64,000 nucleotides of DNA from an uncultured Opitutia bacterium (lineage in GTDB: Bacteria; Verrucomicrobiota; Verrucomicrobiia; Opitutales; UBA953): the NCBI GenBank assembly GCA_903855995.1, contig CAIOAN010000009.1, forward strand, positions 62,001 to 126,000, written 5' to 3'. The notes under the pieces were generated by a model. The model searched no databases. It saw only the letters and a list, made by a program, of their open reading frames with translations, and was not told the origin of the DNA. This document shows positions 41,064 through 51,215 of the stretch, piece by piece. Every line of letters starts with the position of its first letter. The stretch's first letter is position 1. The position numbers and the translations under genes were made by a program.

Positions 41064-43183
41064 TCGCGGTGAGGCAGGCCGGGGCCTTCCGGAGGCTTGC
41101 CGATGAAGGCGGCCAGGGCGGAGTTAGGCGGCAGGCCGCCGGGCAGGCCGCCGGGTGAAAGCGGACCAGGCGTCTGTTCGCCCTTGTCCTCTTCGGAGAT
41201 GAATTGATCGAAGCCGGGGCCTGAGGTGTCGAGTTCGCCTTCAAACATGCCCTGCAACTGACGCATGCGGGTCGGGTGGCGCATCTTGCGGAGCGCCTTG
41301 GCCTCGATCTGACGGATGCGTTCGCGGGTCACCTTGAAGTGACGGCCGACTTCTTCGAGGGTGCGCTGCACGCCGTCAAGCAGGCCGAAGCGGAGGATGA
41401 GGACTTCCTTCTCGCGTTCGGCGAGCGAGCGGAGGACGAAGTCGATCTTCTCGCGAAGGAGCCGGGTGGAGGCGGTGTCGGAGGGATTTTCAGCCGACTT
41501 GTCTTCGATGAAGTCGCCGAGCGAGGTGTCTTCGCCGTCACCCACCGGTGATTGGAGTGAGATGGGCTGCTGCGCCATCTTCATGATCTGCTGTACGCGA
41601 TCGATGGCCATGTTCATCTCATTGGCGACTTCTTCTGCGGTGGGCTCGTGGCCGAGCTCCTGGGTGAGTTGTTTCTGCACCTGCATCACTTTATTGAGCG
41701 TCTCAATCATGTGGACCGGGATACGGATGGTGCGGGCCTGGTCCGCGATGGAGCGGGTGATAGCCTGGCGAATCCACCAGGTGGCGTAGGTGGAGAACTT
41801 ATAGCCGCGTCGGTATTCGAACTTCTCGACGGCCTTCACGAGGCCCATGTTGCCTTCCTGGATGAGGTCGGTGAACAGTAGGCCGCGGTTCTGGTATTTC
41901 TTGGCGATCGAGATGACGAGACGGAGGTTATGTTCCACCATCTCGGTCTTGGCGCGCTGGGCTTCGTCGAGGTGTTTCCGTACGTTTCGAGCGAGGTGGA
42001 TGAGTTCGGCCGGCGTGAGGCGCCAGCGGAGTTCGATTTCGCGGGAGCGGGAGATGGAGATCTCGGGCTTGCGGGCGAGTTTGGCGCGCACCGGGCCGCG
42101 GGCGACGATGGTCGGCTCGATGAGGTTGCGGGAATCTTCGATGTCGCCCTTGATGTCGGGGAGCTCGAGCCATTCCTCGAAGAGCTTCATCTTGAAACAG
42201 AACTTCCGGAGGATGTCCTTGCAGCCTTCCTTGGGGGTCTTCTCGATCTTCACGTAGGCTTCGCGGACCTTCGGCTTCTTGGCCTCGTCGGTTTCGTCGA
42301 GAAATTTCTGCCACGCCTTGTCGAGCTTTGCCTTGAGTTTAGTGCACTCCTCGGTGGCCTTGGGGAGCATCTTGTAATAGGCGTCGCGTGATTCGACTTT
42401 CTTATCGATGACGACCTTGTCGAAGCGCTCTTCCTTGCGGAGGACTTTGAGCGCGAGGTCGAGCTGGTAGGGCAGGGTAAGCCAGCACGAGAAAAGGAAC
42501 TCCTGGGCGCGCAGTTCGGCGTCTTCGATGCGCTTGGAGATTTCGACTTCCTGTTCGCGGGTGAGGAGGGGCTTGTGGCCCATCTGCTTCAGGTAGACGT
42601 TGAACGGGTCGTAAGGCGCGTCGGCCGGCACGGTGCGGGCGGCTTCCTCTTCCGAGTCCTCGACCTTCTTGCGGTAGGTTTCGACTTCATCTTCGTCCAG
42701 GAGCTTGATGTCCAGATTGTCGAGGATGTTCATGATGTTCTCGATCAACTCGGGGTCGGTCGCGCTGTCTGGGATGATCTCGTTGATGTTCTGGACGGTG
42801 ACATAGCCGTTCTTCTTAGAGAGAACGACGAGTTGCTGGACTTTCTCGTTGATGCCGGCGGGGACGACGGCGGGCTTCAGCGTGGCGACGGGAGCGGGTT
42901 TGCCGACGTTAGCGAGGGTGACCTTCGCAGCACTTTTGCTGACTGGGCTGGGCTTGGACGGTACTATTTTGGCGGCGACAGTCGGCTTGAGCGGTGCTTT
43001 GATGGCAGCCTTGATGGGCGCGGCTTTGGTGACAGGTACTTTCACGGGCGCCTTGACGGGGGCTTTCGTCGCCGGCTTGGCGACGACGGGTTTGGCCACA
43101 GTCGGCTTGAGTGGTGCCTTGACGGCTTTGGCGACAGCCTTCGCGGGCTTGGCGGCGGTCTTCTTGGAATTCTTTTCGGGCAT
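41060..43183 (-). CDS. rpoD: RNA polymerase primary sigma factor (sigma-70)
   Basis: A 707-residue housekeeping sigma factor. After an unusual N-terminal tail (about 1-105) made of Lys/Ala/Pro/Val repeats such as KAPVKAPVK, region 1.1 follows, then region 1.2 ([16 protein letters not shown]), region 2 ([34 protein letters not shown]), region 3, and region 4 ([21 protein letters not shown]). A Gly/Pro-rich C-terminal extension of about 60 residues follows region 4. It sits directly downstream of dnaG, matching the classic dnaG-rpoD order, but without rpsU. Confidence 0.95.
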   Translation of the reverse strand: MPEKNSKKTAAKPAKAVAKAVKAPLKPTVAKPVVAKPATKAPVKAPVKVPVTKAAPIKAAIKAPLKPTVAAKIVPSKPSPVSKSAAKVTLANVGKPAPVATLKPAVVPAGINEKVQQLVVLSKKNGYVTVQNINEIIPDSATDPELIENIMNILDNLDIKLLDEDEVETYRKKVEDSEEEAARTVPADAPYDPFNVYLKQMGHKPLLTREQEVEISKRIEDAELRAQEFLFSCWLTLPYQLDLALKVLRKEERFDKVVIDKKVESRDAYYKMLPKATEECTKLKAKLDKAWQKFLDETDEAKKPKVREAYVKIEKTPKEGCKDILRKFCFKMKLFEEWLELPDIKGDIEDSRNLIEPTIVARGPVRAKLARKPEISISRSREIELRWRLTPAELIHLARNVRKHLDEAQRAKTEMVEHNLRLVISIAKKYQNRGLLFTDLIQEGNMGLVKAVEKFEYRRGYKFSTYATWWIRQAITRSIADQARTIRIPVHMIETLNKVMQVQKQLTQELGHEPTAEEVANEMNMAIDRVQQIMKMAQQPISLQSPVGDGEDTSLGDFIEDKSAENPSDTASTRLLREKIDFVLRSLAEREKEVLILRFGLLDGVQRTLEEVGRHFKVTRERIRQIEAKALRKMRHPTRMRQLQGMFEGELDTSGPGFDQFISEEDKGEQTPGPLSPGGLPGGLPPNSALAAFIGKPPEGPGLPHRE

Positions 43184-43194
43184 GGTATTGGAAA

Positions 43195-45060
43195 TTAGGG
43201 TTGAATGACGGTAGGTGGCAGCGCGTGCGATTTGCGCAGCGCGATTTTTTCCGACTGCAAAGCATTCAGGCGCACCACGTCTTCTGGCGGTGTCGAAGCG
43301 ATGCGCGAGTCGAGCGAGCGCATGAGCGTCTGGACGTGCCGGGAGTGAAAAGCTTTCAGAAGGGTGTTGGCGCGGGGATGCAGGTCTTTTTCCTGGTCCA
43401 AGCCGGCGTAGCTTTCGGCGGAGAGGCGGGCGGCTTCCGAACGTAGGTCATCGTCGAGGGCGTTGATGGCCTCGCGCAGTCCCGAGAAATGTCCGTTCAC
43501 CGCCTCGTTCAGCAAGGTCATCAGGAGTTGTCCGCCCCGACCAGACTGGTCGATCCATTCGAGCGGCAAAGACTGGGCGATGGGAATAAAGTAGGAATCA
43601 TGCCGCAGGAGGAGCAGTATCAAATCCTCCTCGGGGGTTGTCAAGCCCCCCCCCTTGACAAGAGTAGGCAAGGCGGGTTCCTGGGGCTCACCGAGCTGCG
43701 CGGCAGGACGTTGGGCGAGGGTCTGGGCGCGATGACGCTCGTAGGCCATGTGCATCTCCCGGATACCGATGCCAGCATGGCGGGCGGCCTCATTTAGGGC
43801 CTCGCGCACGACTTCTTCGGCTCCGGCTTGCTCCACGATCGGGAAAATCGCTTCAAGCAGCGTCAGGCGACGGGCCAGCGGCAGGCTGGCGGAGCCTTCG
43901 GGGACGAGGGACTGGACGCAGAACTGCATGGCGCTGCGGGCCCCGGCGGCGAGTTCGCCCCAGTTGGCGGCGTCATGCGTCGAGAAGTATTCATCGGGAT
44001 CCTTGCCGCCAGGCAGGGAGAGGAAACGAATGTCGAGGCCTTCGCGCAGGCCGATCGGGAGGAGACGCAGGGCGGCCTTCTGGCCGGCGGCATCCGCATC
44101 CAGAAAGACCAACAGGCGCTGGGTAAAGCGGCGCAGTTGCTGCAGGTGTTCTTCGGTGACGGCGGTGCCTTGCGCGGCGATCGCCCCGGGGATGCCTACG
44201 GAGTGACAGCGAATGGCGTCCAACTGGCCTTCGACCAAAACAAAGGGCTCGGTCTCCTTGCGGGTCATACGGGCCCGGTCGATATTGAAGACGGTCCGAG
44301 ATTTCTTGAACAGTTCCGTTTCGGGAGAGTTAACATACTTGGCCTCGCGGGACGGGTCGTCCTGAGGCGTAATATCCAGCGTACGGGCCGTAAAGGCGAT
44401 GACGCGCCCCTGGATGTCGCGGATCGGGATGACGAGTCGTCCGCGGAAACGGCAGCGCCAGCGGAGCGGATCGGGCACACGGTCGACGCCGAAGAACAGA
44501 CCCGTCTGGGCGAGGGCTTCCTTGGTGTAGCCTTTCTTGATCAGGCCGGGGATGAGTCGGGAGTCGTCCACGGGAGCGAAGCCGATGCCGAAGTCATCGG
44601 CGATCTCGAGGGAGAATTTCCGTTTCTGCGTCCAGAACTCGCGTATCCATTCGCCGTGCACGGGATCTTCCAGGAAGCAGCGACGCCAGTAGTCCGCGAC
44701 GAGTTCGTGGATCTCCAATAATTGGCCGCGGAAGGATTTTTCGCTCTTCCCGTCGCCGCCGCTCTCGTATTCGAGTTTGAAGCCGAAGCGGGTCGCGACG
44801 CGTTCGATGGATTCGGGGAAGTCGAGGCCTTCGCGATTCATGACCAGCTTGAAGGCGTCGCCACCTTGCTGGGTGCTGAAGCAATACCAGAGGCCGGTCT
44901 CGGGGTTGACTTTGAATGAAGGGCTCTTCTCGGACTTGAAGGGGCTCAGGCCCCACCAGTCGCGCCCCCGTTGCTTCATCTGGGTGTAGTCTCCGGCGAG
45001 CGCGACGATGTCAGCCCGTTGGCGGAGCTCGTCGATCGATCTGCGTGAAATGCGGGCCAC
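43195..45060 (-). CDS. dnaG: DNA primase with degenerate zinc-finger ligands
   Basis: A 621-residue primase. The GTG at 45060 ([18 protein letters not shown]) is chosen as start because it aligns with other DnaG starts; a longer reading adds non-conserved sequence. The N-terminal CHC2-type domain is recognisable ([12 protein letters not shown]) but three of the four zinc ligands are replaced: S39, K42 and T63 stand where Cys, His and Cys are expected, and only C60 remains. The Toprim domain is intact ([21 protein letters not shown]). C-terminal helicase-binding part present. The coding sequence carries a run of nine G residues at 43646-43654. First gene of the dnaG-rpoD unit. Confidence 0.93.
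   Translation of the reverse strand: MARISRRSIDELRQRADIVALAGDYTQMKQRGRDWWGLSPFKSEKSPSFKVNPETGLWYCFSTQQGGDAFKLVMNREGLDFPESIERVATRFGFKLEYESGGDGKSEKSFRGQLLEIHELVADYWRRCFLEDPVHGEWIREFWTQKRKFSLEIADDFGIGFAPVDDSRLIPGLIKKGYTKEALAQTGLFFGVDRVPDPLRWRCRFRGRLVIPIRDIQGRVIAFTARTLDITPQDDPSREAKYVNSPETELFKKSRTVFNIDRARMTRKETEPFVLVEGQLDAIRCHSVGIPGAIAAQGTAVTEEHLQQLRRFTQRLLVFLDADAAGQKAALRLLPIGLREGLDIRFLSLPGGKDPDEYFSTHDAANWGELAAGARSAMQFCVQSLVPEGSASLPLARRLTLLEAIFPIVEQAGAEEVVREALNEAARHAGIGIREMHMAYERHRAQTLAQRPAAQLGEPQEPALPTLVKGGGLTTPEEDLILLLLRHDSYFIPIAQSLPLEWIDQSGRGGQLLMTLLNEAVNGHFSGLREAINALDDDLRSEAARLSAESYAGLDQEKDLHPRANTLLKAFHSRHVQTLMRSLDSRIASTPPEDVVRLNALQSEKIALRKSHALPPTVIQP
43638..43661. repeat. G9/C9 homopolymer flanked by an inverted repeat, inside dnaG
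   Basis: TTGTCAAG and CTTGACAA flank a run of nine C on the plus strand (nine G in the dnaG sense). In the current sequence the reading frame is intact (VKGGGL). It lies in the linker between the Toprim and C-terminal regions. Confidence 0.7.
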
Positions 45061-45109
45061 GGCTGTCAAGGGGTGTCTGTCAAGTGGGGCGGGGCAAACG
45101 TAAATAATT

Positions 45110-45126
45110 CCCAATCGGCGATTGGG
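45110..45126 (-). terminator. Hairpin upstream of dnaG, after the TPR gene
   Basis: Perfect 7-bp stem CCCAATC/GATTGGG with a 3-base loop; on the minus strand it is followed by AATTATTT. Could end the operon that contains the TPR and SGNH-dehydrogenase genes. Confidence 0.45.
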
Positions 45127-45182
45127 GGTTACCCTCGGTTATGCCTAGGGGTGGGGAGCCTGCAAGGGGTCGGGTCGCTATT

Positions 45183-45884
45183 TCAGCACTCGTCGCAGAG
45201 TTTGTGCCTAATCTGCTTGGCTTGGGCACGGCACTCGGCGGCCTCGACCAAACGTCCGGATTGCTCCAAGACTTCCGCCAGGTTATCCAGCACGGTCGCG
45301 GCCTCCCGTTTCTCCGCGCCGGGCAGCCTTTGGGCGACGACAAGTTGGCGGCGAAAAAGGATTTCGGCTTCGGCTCGCCGGCCGAGTTTGAGTTCCAGTC
45401 CGCCCAGGATGCTGAGGGTATTAAGAACGTCGGGGTGTTCGGCGCCGAGTGTGGCGGTTTCCAACTTCAACACTTCCCGATAGAATTCCGCGGCTTCCGC
45501 TAGACGGCCTTGGCGGTAGCATATTCCGGCCAACTGGGTGCGCAGGTTGATGAGCGCTTCCGTCGAGCCAGCCGGCGGCTGCAGGAGCAGCGTCAGCGCT
45601 TCGCGATAGAGACGCTCCGCGTCACCGAGATCATCCATGGAGACATCGATCCCGGCGAGTTCCCGCCGTAGGTCGGCGGCGGCTGCCCTTTGGTCACGCG
45701 ACAGGGCTGGGCTCTCTTTTGCCAAAGCTTCTCTCAGGATTTTTCGGGCAGTGGCCGACTGATGATTCGCCACCGCTTCCGAGGCTTTTTGGCGCAGGCG
45801 TTCGGTGTCTGACCAGGCGGCCTCGCCCGCGCATCCGAGTAGAAGTATGGAGGCGGTCAGGCCGCTTAGCCAGCGATGGGTCAT
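45183..45884 (-). CDS. TPR-repeat lipoprotein
   Basis: A 233-residue protein with lipobox LLLGC (MTHRWLSGLTASILLLGC). At least four TPR-like repeats follow (AERLYREALTLL, LAEAAEFYREVL, AEAEILFRRQLV, LVEAAECRAQAK) in the kinesin-light-chain style. It is coupled by a 4-base overlap (ATGA) to the large SGNH-dehydrogenase-cytochrome gene upstream, so it may help assemble or anchor that protein. The start is at 45884 because the upstream reading gives no lipobox context. Confidence 0.8.
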   Translation of the reverse strand: MTHRWLSGLTASILLLGCAGEAAWSDTERLRQKASEAVANHQSATARKILREALAKESPALSRDQRAAAADLRRELAGIDVSMDDLGDAERLYREALTLLLQPPAGSTEALINLRTQLAGICYRQGRLAEAAEFYREVLKLETATLGAEHPDVLNTLSILGGLELKLGRRAEAEILFRRQLVVAQRLPGAEKREAATVLDNLAEVLEQSGRLVEAAECRAQAKQIRHKLCDEC

Positions 45885-48800
45885 TTGTCCCCGAGGAAGC
45901 TCGCGTCGTCGCACTGCGCCTTGAAATAGGGCGAAGCGCCGTCGACTTCGACCGTCAGCACGTGATTCCCTGCGCTGATGGCGAAGTTGGACTGGCCGTT
46001 CTTAAGGCTGATGGCCTTGTCATCGAGCCAGGCGGCTTTGACGCCGGTGAGGACGAGCGGCTTCGAACTATTGGAGGCCGTAGTGAAGCGGGCGCTCGCG
46101 TAGAGTCGGCCAGGATTGAATTCCTTAGGCAGCTGGCCGTTGATCAGTGTGTAAACCGGCGTGGGGGCGGCCGACTTGGCGAGCGCACCAGGTGGCTGGT
46201 CGTCGAAGACCCAGAGGCGGGCGACGTTGCTCTTGCTGGCGTCAAAGGCGCCGGGTTTTCCGATCTCACCCAGGAAGGCGAGGAGGTTGCGACGTGGAAC
46301 GAAATCCAGGGCATCAATCAGGCCGGCGGGCATGATGCTTCCGATGTTATCACGGCTCAAGATGTTCGCCTTGAGGATGGGGAGTTCGACGCCCGGACCA
46401 GGTCGAATGAAGAGTTCGGTCGCGGTTTCGCGGGCCGGAATACCCGTCATGACGGCGCCGTCCTTCATCTTAAAGGAGAAGGCGTGGTAGCCCTCCTTCA
46501 CTTTTGCGGCGGGATTCAGGACGCTTTCGATGATGTAATCCAGCGGCGCGCTGGCGCCGAGGCTGCTGAGATCGGGGCCGAGCTTACCACCAGCACCGCC
46601 AATGGCGTGACAAAGCGTACAGCCGGCCTTGCGGTAATGGATTTCACCGTCGGCGGGGTCGGCGCCTTTCTGGATGTTTGCGATCATGCCGGCAATTTCA
46701 GCCGTGAAGTTGCGCGTCGACGAGGCAGCTCCGGTGAGGGGCTCGATGGTCTTCACGAGGGCCTGTCCGCCGCGGCCGAGCGACCGGGCCGCTTGAAGGG
46801 CGGCGGCGAGACAGTGCGGGCTGAGCTCCTTGGGGAAGTTGTTGGCGAGGCGTTGGGGGAAGCCACCGGTCTGCAGGAGAGGTATCCAGACCTGGAGGGC
46901 TGCTTCCTTCGTTTTGATCTGCGCGAAGATTGAAGGTAGTGCCTTCATGGCTTCGCCAGGAGCGTGAGCGGCGAAGGCGGGCAGGGCGGATTGCCGGACG
47001 GCGGCCGGGCGGCTCTGGTTGGTCAGGCTGCGTAAGGCGTCGAGCGACGGCTTCTGGCCGATGGTACGTAGGGCGGCGACGGCGGTGACGCGCAGGGCGC
47101 CGTCGTTCTCGCGGCCGGCGAACGCGCCGATGGCCGGCACGGCTTGCACCTGTTTCCACTGGCCGGCCAGACGCACGCAGGCGAGGAGCAGTTCGCGTTC
47201 AGTCTTGTCGTTGAGCAACGCGCCGACGCTGGCGAGGTCGCCGGAGGGGAGTACGTTGCGGGTCGCGGCTTCAAAGAGGGCCTTCGCGGCACGTAGGCGG
47301 GCGGCTGGTTGCAGCGTATCTTTGTTGATGAAGGATGCAAAGAGCAGGGTGGCTTCTGCCGGCGTGCCGGCTTTACCGATGAGTTCGATCCAGGGTCCGC
47401 TCCCGGCGGCATCGATCTGGCGGCCGACGAAGAGGCGTTGGACGTAGGGAGTGGCGATACCTGGATCGATGGCCTTCACAATGGCATCGAGGCTGGCTTC
47501 CTGTCCGTTGATCTTTTCGGGATGGGCGGCGACATCTTCCAGCCAAGGACGGGCTAGTTCATTGACGCTCGTCCACGCGGCGAAATCGAGGAAGGTGTCC
47601 TCGGGGTTCTTCGGAAGGTTACCGAGGACAGCGGCAGCGCTTTCGGGCGTGCGGATGCGCGCCAGGGCGCGATGGGCTTCAAGCTGGACGCGTGGATTGG
47701 CGTGGGTCAGGAAGGGGACGATGAGCGCAATGTCTTTCTCGCTGCGTGCCCCGAGCGATTTGCCGAGTTCGCGCAGGCCGACCTGAATGCTGACGGTGTC
47801 GGTGCTCTTGAGCAGTGTGGCGAGGTGCGCAGTGTCGTCGGTGCGACCGCTCAATAGCCAGGCGGCATGGCGACGGGTGACTTCATCCTTCGTCCATTTG
47901 CTTAGCGCGGACTGAACTTCAGCCACGGGTAATTTGGCGAGCTCGCGGCGAGCCTGTTCAAAGTCCCAGCGGTTAGGTGAGCGGAGTTTGGCCAGAAGTT
48001 CGGTCACGGGCTTGCCGGTGAGCGGCTCCCAGATGAGCGGGGTGCTGGCCTGCGGAGCGATCCGCCAGATGCGGCCGTGGAGTTTGTCGCGGCGGGGGTC
48101 ACGGAAATCCACTTCCCCGTGATTGATGATGGGGTTGGACCAATCGGCGACATAGAGTGCACCGTCGGGGCCCATCTTCGGGGTGATCGGGCGGAAGGAG
48201 ACGTCGCTCGTACGGACGACATCCGGAAGCTCCTTGGTCACGTATCCGGACTTCGGTGCGGAGTCGGCGGTAAAATCATTGAAGCCGAAGCGCACGATGC
48301 GGTGCGCCCGGAAGTCGCAGGTGATCGCGTTACCTTGCCAATCTGCGCTGAACAGTGGGCTTTGAATGAGTTCCAGGCCACTGAACTTAGGGTAAGAGCC
48401 AGGGCTGATGCTGCCGACAAGGCGGCGGGCGCCTTCGGACGGAGGGAAGGTCGCACCGGGGAAAGCCCAATGGACGCCCGTACCATCGGCACCCGAGGTG
48501 AGGAATGTCTGGCCGTTGAGGTCTTCTTGCTGGCCCCAGGCATTGACGAGTCCTTTGGAATGAACTTCGAGACGCTCGGTGTTGGGGTCATACGCGAAGG
48601 CGACGCCTGAATTGGCTCGCACAAGGCCCCACGGCGTCTCGAGGTGCGAATGGATGTAGATCGTCTGGTGGAAGTAAAGGCGGCCATCGATGCCCCAATG
48701 TAGGGTGTGGACGATATGGTGGGTGTCTTCAGTCCCGAAGCCACTGAGCACGATGCGGCGCTGAGCGAGGATGCCGTCGGCGTTTGGCTGGGTGAGGTGG

Positions 48801-50206
48801 AGTAGTTCGGTGCTGGCGCCGACGAAGCAGCCGCCGAGGTTGTCGGGAGCCACGCCGGAAGGAATCAGCAAGTGGTCGGCGATGATGCGTGAAGTGTCAG
48901 CGACACCGGTGTGCTTGGTGTCTTCGAGGAGGATGATCTTATCGTTGCCGGTCGACGGACCGAACTTGGAGGCATCGCCGGTCATCTGTGCCGCGAGGTC
49001 CTCAGGGTTGACCTGTGGGTAGGTATTGGAAGTCGCGACCCAGAGTCGTCCGGCGGTGTCCCAATTCATGTGGACGGGTTTTTCGAGCAAGGGGTTCTCG
49101 GCGAAGAGCGTCATCTTCAATCCGTCAGAGAGCTGAAATTCCGGTGCGGGTAGGGGCGGCAGGACGTTCAGTTTGGAGGTCGATTTCGGCTCCGGTGCAA
49201 GGGTGCTGGGTTGTCCGTTCGAAATTGCGACGACGTCGGCCTCGGCCTTATCGATCAACGGATCGAATTTCGGAATTTCGACGGCGTTGCGACCTTGTTC
49301 GCGACTACGGAAGCCGAAGATGTAAGTATAATTAGCTGGGCGGCTGCGGTGGAAGAAGAGAGAGTTCTTGCGTAGGATCGATGCCCGCAGCGATTCGGTG
49401 CTTACCGACGGCTTATCCCAGCCGTCCTTGTTGACGCTCCAGCCAAGCTGGGCGGCTAGGCCTTCGCTCAAGGCGCGATAACCCTGCTCGGTAAGATGGA
49501 TGCCGTTGTCGGTGCCATGGTCCAGCGTGAGGCCGGCCTGGGTCTTCCATCCGGATTTCAGGAACGCCGCGCCTTTTTCGGCGGCGAGTTCGCTCAGGGC
49601 AATTTCATAGGCAGCGAGCAACTGGTTATGTTCCGAAGGATCGGGCAAGCCGGGGCGAGAGCCGCGGAGGTCTTCGTGTTGGATCGGACCGAGGATTACG
49701 AAACGCACTTTTCCGCCGGGGCTGTTCTGCGTGATGAGTTCCATCAACTGGGCGACTTCGCGCTTGAGGCGGGCAGGCGTGTGCTCGGTGCCGTAGCGTG
49801 CGGGATCAGGATTCAGGGCAGGGTCGTTCTTGCGATAGGTGAGTTCCTCGAGCGAGGCGGCCATGCCGTAGCCGATGACGGCCACGGTTGGCTTGACGAC
49901 TTCGAGCTGCTCCTTGAGTCGGTCGAGTCCTTTGGCGACGGGATCGAAGCTGGCGCGCGAAGCGCCCAGAGGCGTGTCACCGGAGTATCCGAGATTGCGC
50001 ACGGAGAACTTTTTTCCAGGGAACTCCTGCCGCATCTTGGTCTCGATCAGGCCGTAGTTGTTCTCGCGCTCGATCAGCACGTCGCCGATGAGCAGGACGC
50101 GGTCACCGTCTGCGAGCGTGAGTTTGCGATTTTCGCCGGCGGCCTGAGCGCTTGGCTGGAAGACAATGAAGGCACAGAGTGCCAGCAGGGTGGGGAATCG
50201 GGGCAT
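45881..50206 (-). CDS. Giant exported SGNH-like / dehydrogenase / HEAT / cytochrome c protein
   Basis: A 1441-residue protein with signal peptide (MPRFPTLLALCAFIVFQPSAQA), an SGNH-fold domain (about 25-290), a beta-propeller dehydrogenase domain (about 365-770; WDTAGRLWVATSNTYP, DGALYVADWSNPI), HEAT-like repeats (about 790-1170), a c-type heme domain with C1196-x-x-C1199-H1200 (CTLCH), and a C-terminal beta domain. In the SGNH domain the nucleophile Ser of GDS is Val (LIGDVLIE) and the Asn block reads GYGMA, while the D-x-x-H end (DNGIHLTE) is kept, so it is probably a binding rather than hydrolysing domain. It is of Planctomycetes-Verrucomicrobia type; substrate unknown, probably a carbohydrate. 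Confidence 0.88.
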   Translation of the reverse strand: MPRFPTLLALCAFIVFQPSAQAAGENRKLTLADGDRVLLIGDVLIERENNYGLIETKMRQEFPGKKFSVRNLGYSGDTPLGASRASFDPVAKGLDRLKEQLEVVKPTVAVIGYGMAASLEELTYRKNDPALNPDPARYGTEHTPARLKREVAQLMELITQNSPGGKVRFVILGPIQHEDLRGSRPGLPDPSEHNQLLAAYEIALSELAAEKGAAFLKSGWKTQAGLTLDHGTDNGIHLTEQGYRALSEGLAAQLGWSVNKDGWDKPSVSTESLRASILRKNSLFFHRSRPANYTYIFGFRSREQGRNAVEIPKFDPLIDKAEADVVAISNGQPSTLAPEPKSTSKLNVLPPLPAPEFQLSDGLKMTLFAENPLLEKPVHMNWDTAGRLWVATSNTYPQVNPEDLAAQMTGDASKFGPSTGNDKIILLEDTKHTGVADTSRIIADHLLIPSGVAPDNLGGCFVGASTELLHLTQPNADGILAQRRIVLSGFGTEDTHHIVHTLHWGIDGRLYFHQTIYIHSHLETPWGLVRANSGVAFAYDPNTERLEVHSKGLVNAWGQQEDLNGQTFLTSGADGTGVHWAFPGATFPPSEGARRLVGSISPGSYPKFSGLELIQSPLFSADWQGNAITCDFRAHRIVRFGFNDFTADSAPKSGYVTKELPDVVRTSDVSFRPITPKMGPDGALYVADWSNPIINHGEVDFRDPRRDKLHGRIWRIAPQASTPLIWEPLTGKPVTELLAKLRSPNRWDFEQARRELAKLPVAEVQSALSKWTKDEVTRRHAAWLLSGRTDDTAHLATLLKSTDTVSIQVGLRELGKSLGARSEKDIALIVPFLTHANPRVQLEAHRALARIRTPESAAAVLGNLPKNPEDTFLDFAAWTSVNELARPWLEDVAAHPEKINGQEASLDAIVKAIDPGIATPYVQRLFVGRQIDAAGSGPWIELIGKAGTPAEATLLFASFINKDTLQPAARLRAAKALFEAATRNVLPSGDLASVGALLNDKTERELLLACVRLAGQWKQVQAVPAIGAFAGRENDGALRVTAVAALRTIGQKPSLDALRSLTNQSRPAAVRQSALPAFAAHAPGEAMKALPSIFAQIKTKEAALQVWIPLLQTGGFPQRLANNFPKELSPHCLAAALQAARSLGRGGQALVKTIEPLTGAASSTRNFTAEIAGMIANIQKGADPADGEIHYRKAGCTLCHAIGGAGGKLGPDLSSLGASAPLDYIIESVLNPAAKVKEGYHAFSFKMKDGAVMTGIPARETATELFIRPGPGVELPILKANILSRDNIGSIMPAGLIDALDFVPRRNLLAFLGEIGKPGAFDASKSNVARLWVFDDQPPGALAKSAAPTPVYTLINGQLPKEFNPGRLYASARFTTASNSSKPLVLTGVKAAWLDDKAISLKNGQSNFAISAGNHVLTVEVDGASPYFKAQCDDASFLGDK

Positions 50207-50321
50207 GTGGGGATTGGAAAGGGTTTTGGGAGTATGGCGAGGCGACTTTCGACCCCGAGGGAAGGAAGTTGTTGCCAACGGGCGGCCTTTAAAATCGGTC
50301 AATTAAACTAACCTTAGGCAA

Positions 50322-51131
50322 TCAGTCCGCGAATTGCGGCCAGCGTGCTCGAAATGCCAGTTGCGCCTCTTTGTCGGGAATGATCGGACGGCTGGGGTCA
50401 GCCAGGAACTTGAGCGGGAAAGCCGGCTTGAGGTGCAGGATGTGCACGATGCTCTCTTTGACCTCGAAAATGGCATACCAGGCGCCGCACCCTATATCGA
50501 AGAGGTCGCCATGCCGGCTGCGTATTCGCCTTGTTCGATGCGGACTGGGATCTCGGCTCAGAATTTCCAGCAGGCGCGCCTCGAAGTCGATCGACCACGT
50601 GTGCTTCAGCCAAGCCATGTGCTCCTTAGCCTGCGGGGAGAGTCGCACCGCAAAGGCCGGGGGGGCGTTCAGCGCGGCATCGACCTCGTCGATCCAGCCG
50701 GCCTTTGAATCCGGAAAGGAGTCATACGAGGGGATGTAGGGCTTGATATCAAAAACGGGCGTGCCTTCCACGAGGTCGCATGGTCCAAGAATCAGTTTCC
50801 CTTTCTTGATCTCGAGCAACTGGACGGGCGTGATGCCGATGGGGTTGGGTCGGTGAGGTGAGCGCGTGGCGAACACGCCGCGGCGCTTCGAGGGTCCCCG
50901 GGGTGGGAGTACTTCGGGTCGCCAGTCTTTGTTACGGTGGAACCACCAGACGAGCCAGATGCGGTCAAAGCCTTCGAGGTCTTTCAGGGCCTTCTGATAT
51001 TTATCGCCCGGCAGCATCTCGAGGATGTTGGTCTCGGGTTGCTTCTCGTCCGGCTGGTGCCGGGCATTAAATTTCAAAGGCTTGCCGGAGCGGATGAAGC
51101 CGATGGGTGTGATGGTGAGTCCCGATTCCAA
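50322..51131 (-). CDS. trmO: tRNA (m6t6A37) methyltransferase TrmO (YaeB/TsaA family)
   Basis: A 269-residue SAM-binding beta-barrel protein. TPIGFIRSG at the N-terminus, FDRIWLVWWFHRN, RGVFATRSPHRPNPIG and VEGTPVFDIKPYIPSYD are the family motifs. It methylates N6 of threonylcarbamoyl-A37 in tRNA-Thr. A C-terminal domain of about 100 residues follows, as in E. coli YaeB. Single gene. Confidence 0.92.
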   Translation of the reverse strand: MESGLTITPIGFIRSGKPLKFNARHQPDEKQPETNILEMLPGDKYQKALKDLEGFDRIWLVWWFHRNKDWRPEVLPPRGPSKRRGVFATRSPHRPNPIGITPVQLLEIKKGKLILGPCDLVEGTPVFDIKPYIPSYDSFPDSKAGWIDEVDAALNAPPAFAVRLSPQAKEHMAWLKHTWSIDFEARLLEILSRDPSPHRTRRIRSRHGDLFDIGCGAWYAIFEVKESIVHILHLKPAFPLKFLADPSRPIIPDKEAQLAFRARWPQFAD

Positions 51132-51215
51132 GATGGCCCAGACCTAGGGGTGAAGGTGGAAAAGGCAAAGTTTCATTGTGTTCCGCCTGTCGGGTCCTAC
51201 CCCTTGTTTTCACGG

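Noticed and set aside
43195-45060. dnaG as a pseudogene because of lost zinc ligands and the G9 run
   Set aside because: The reading frame is continuous, the Toprim catalytic motifs are intact and the gene keeps its operon position before rpoD.
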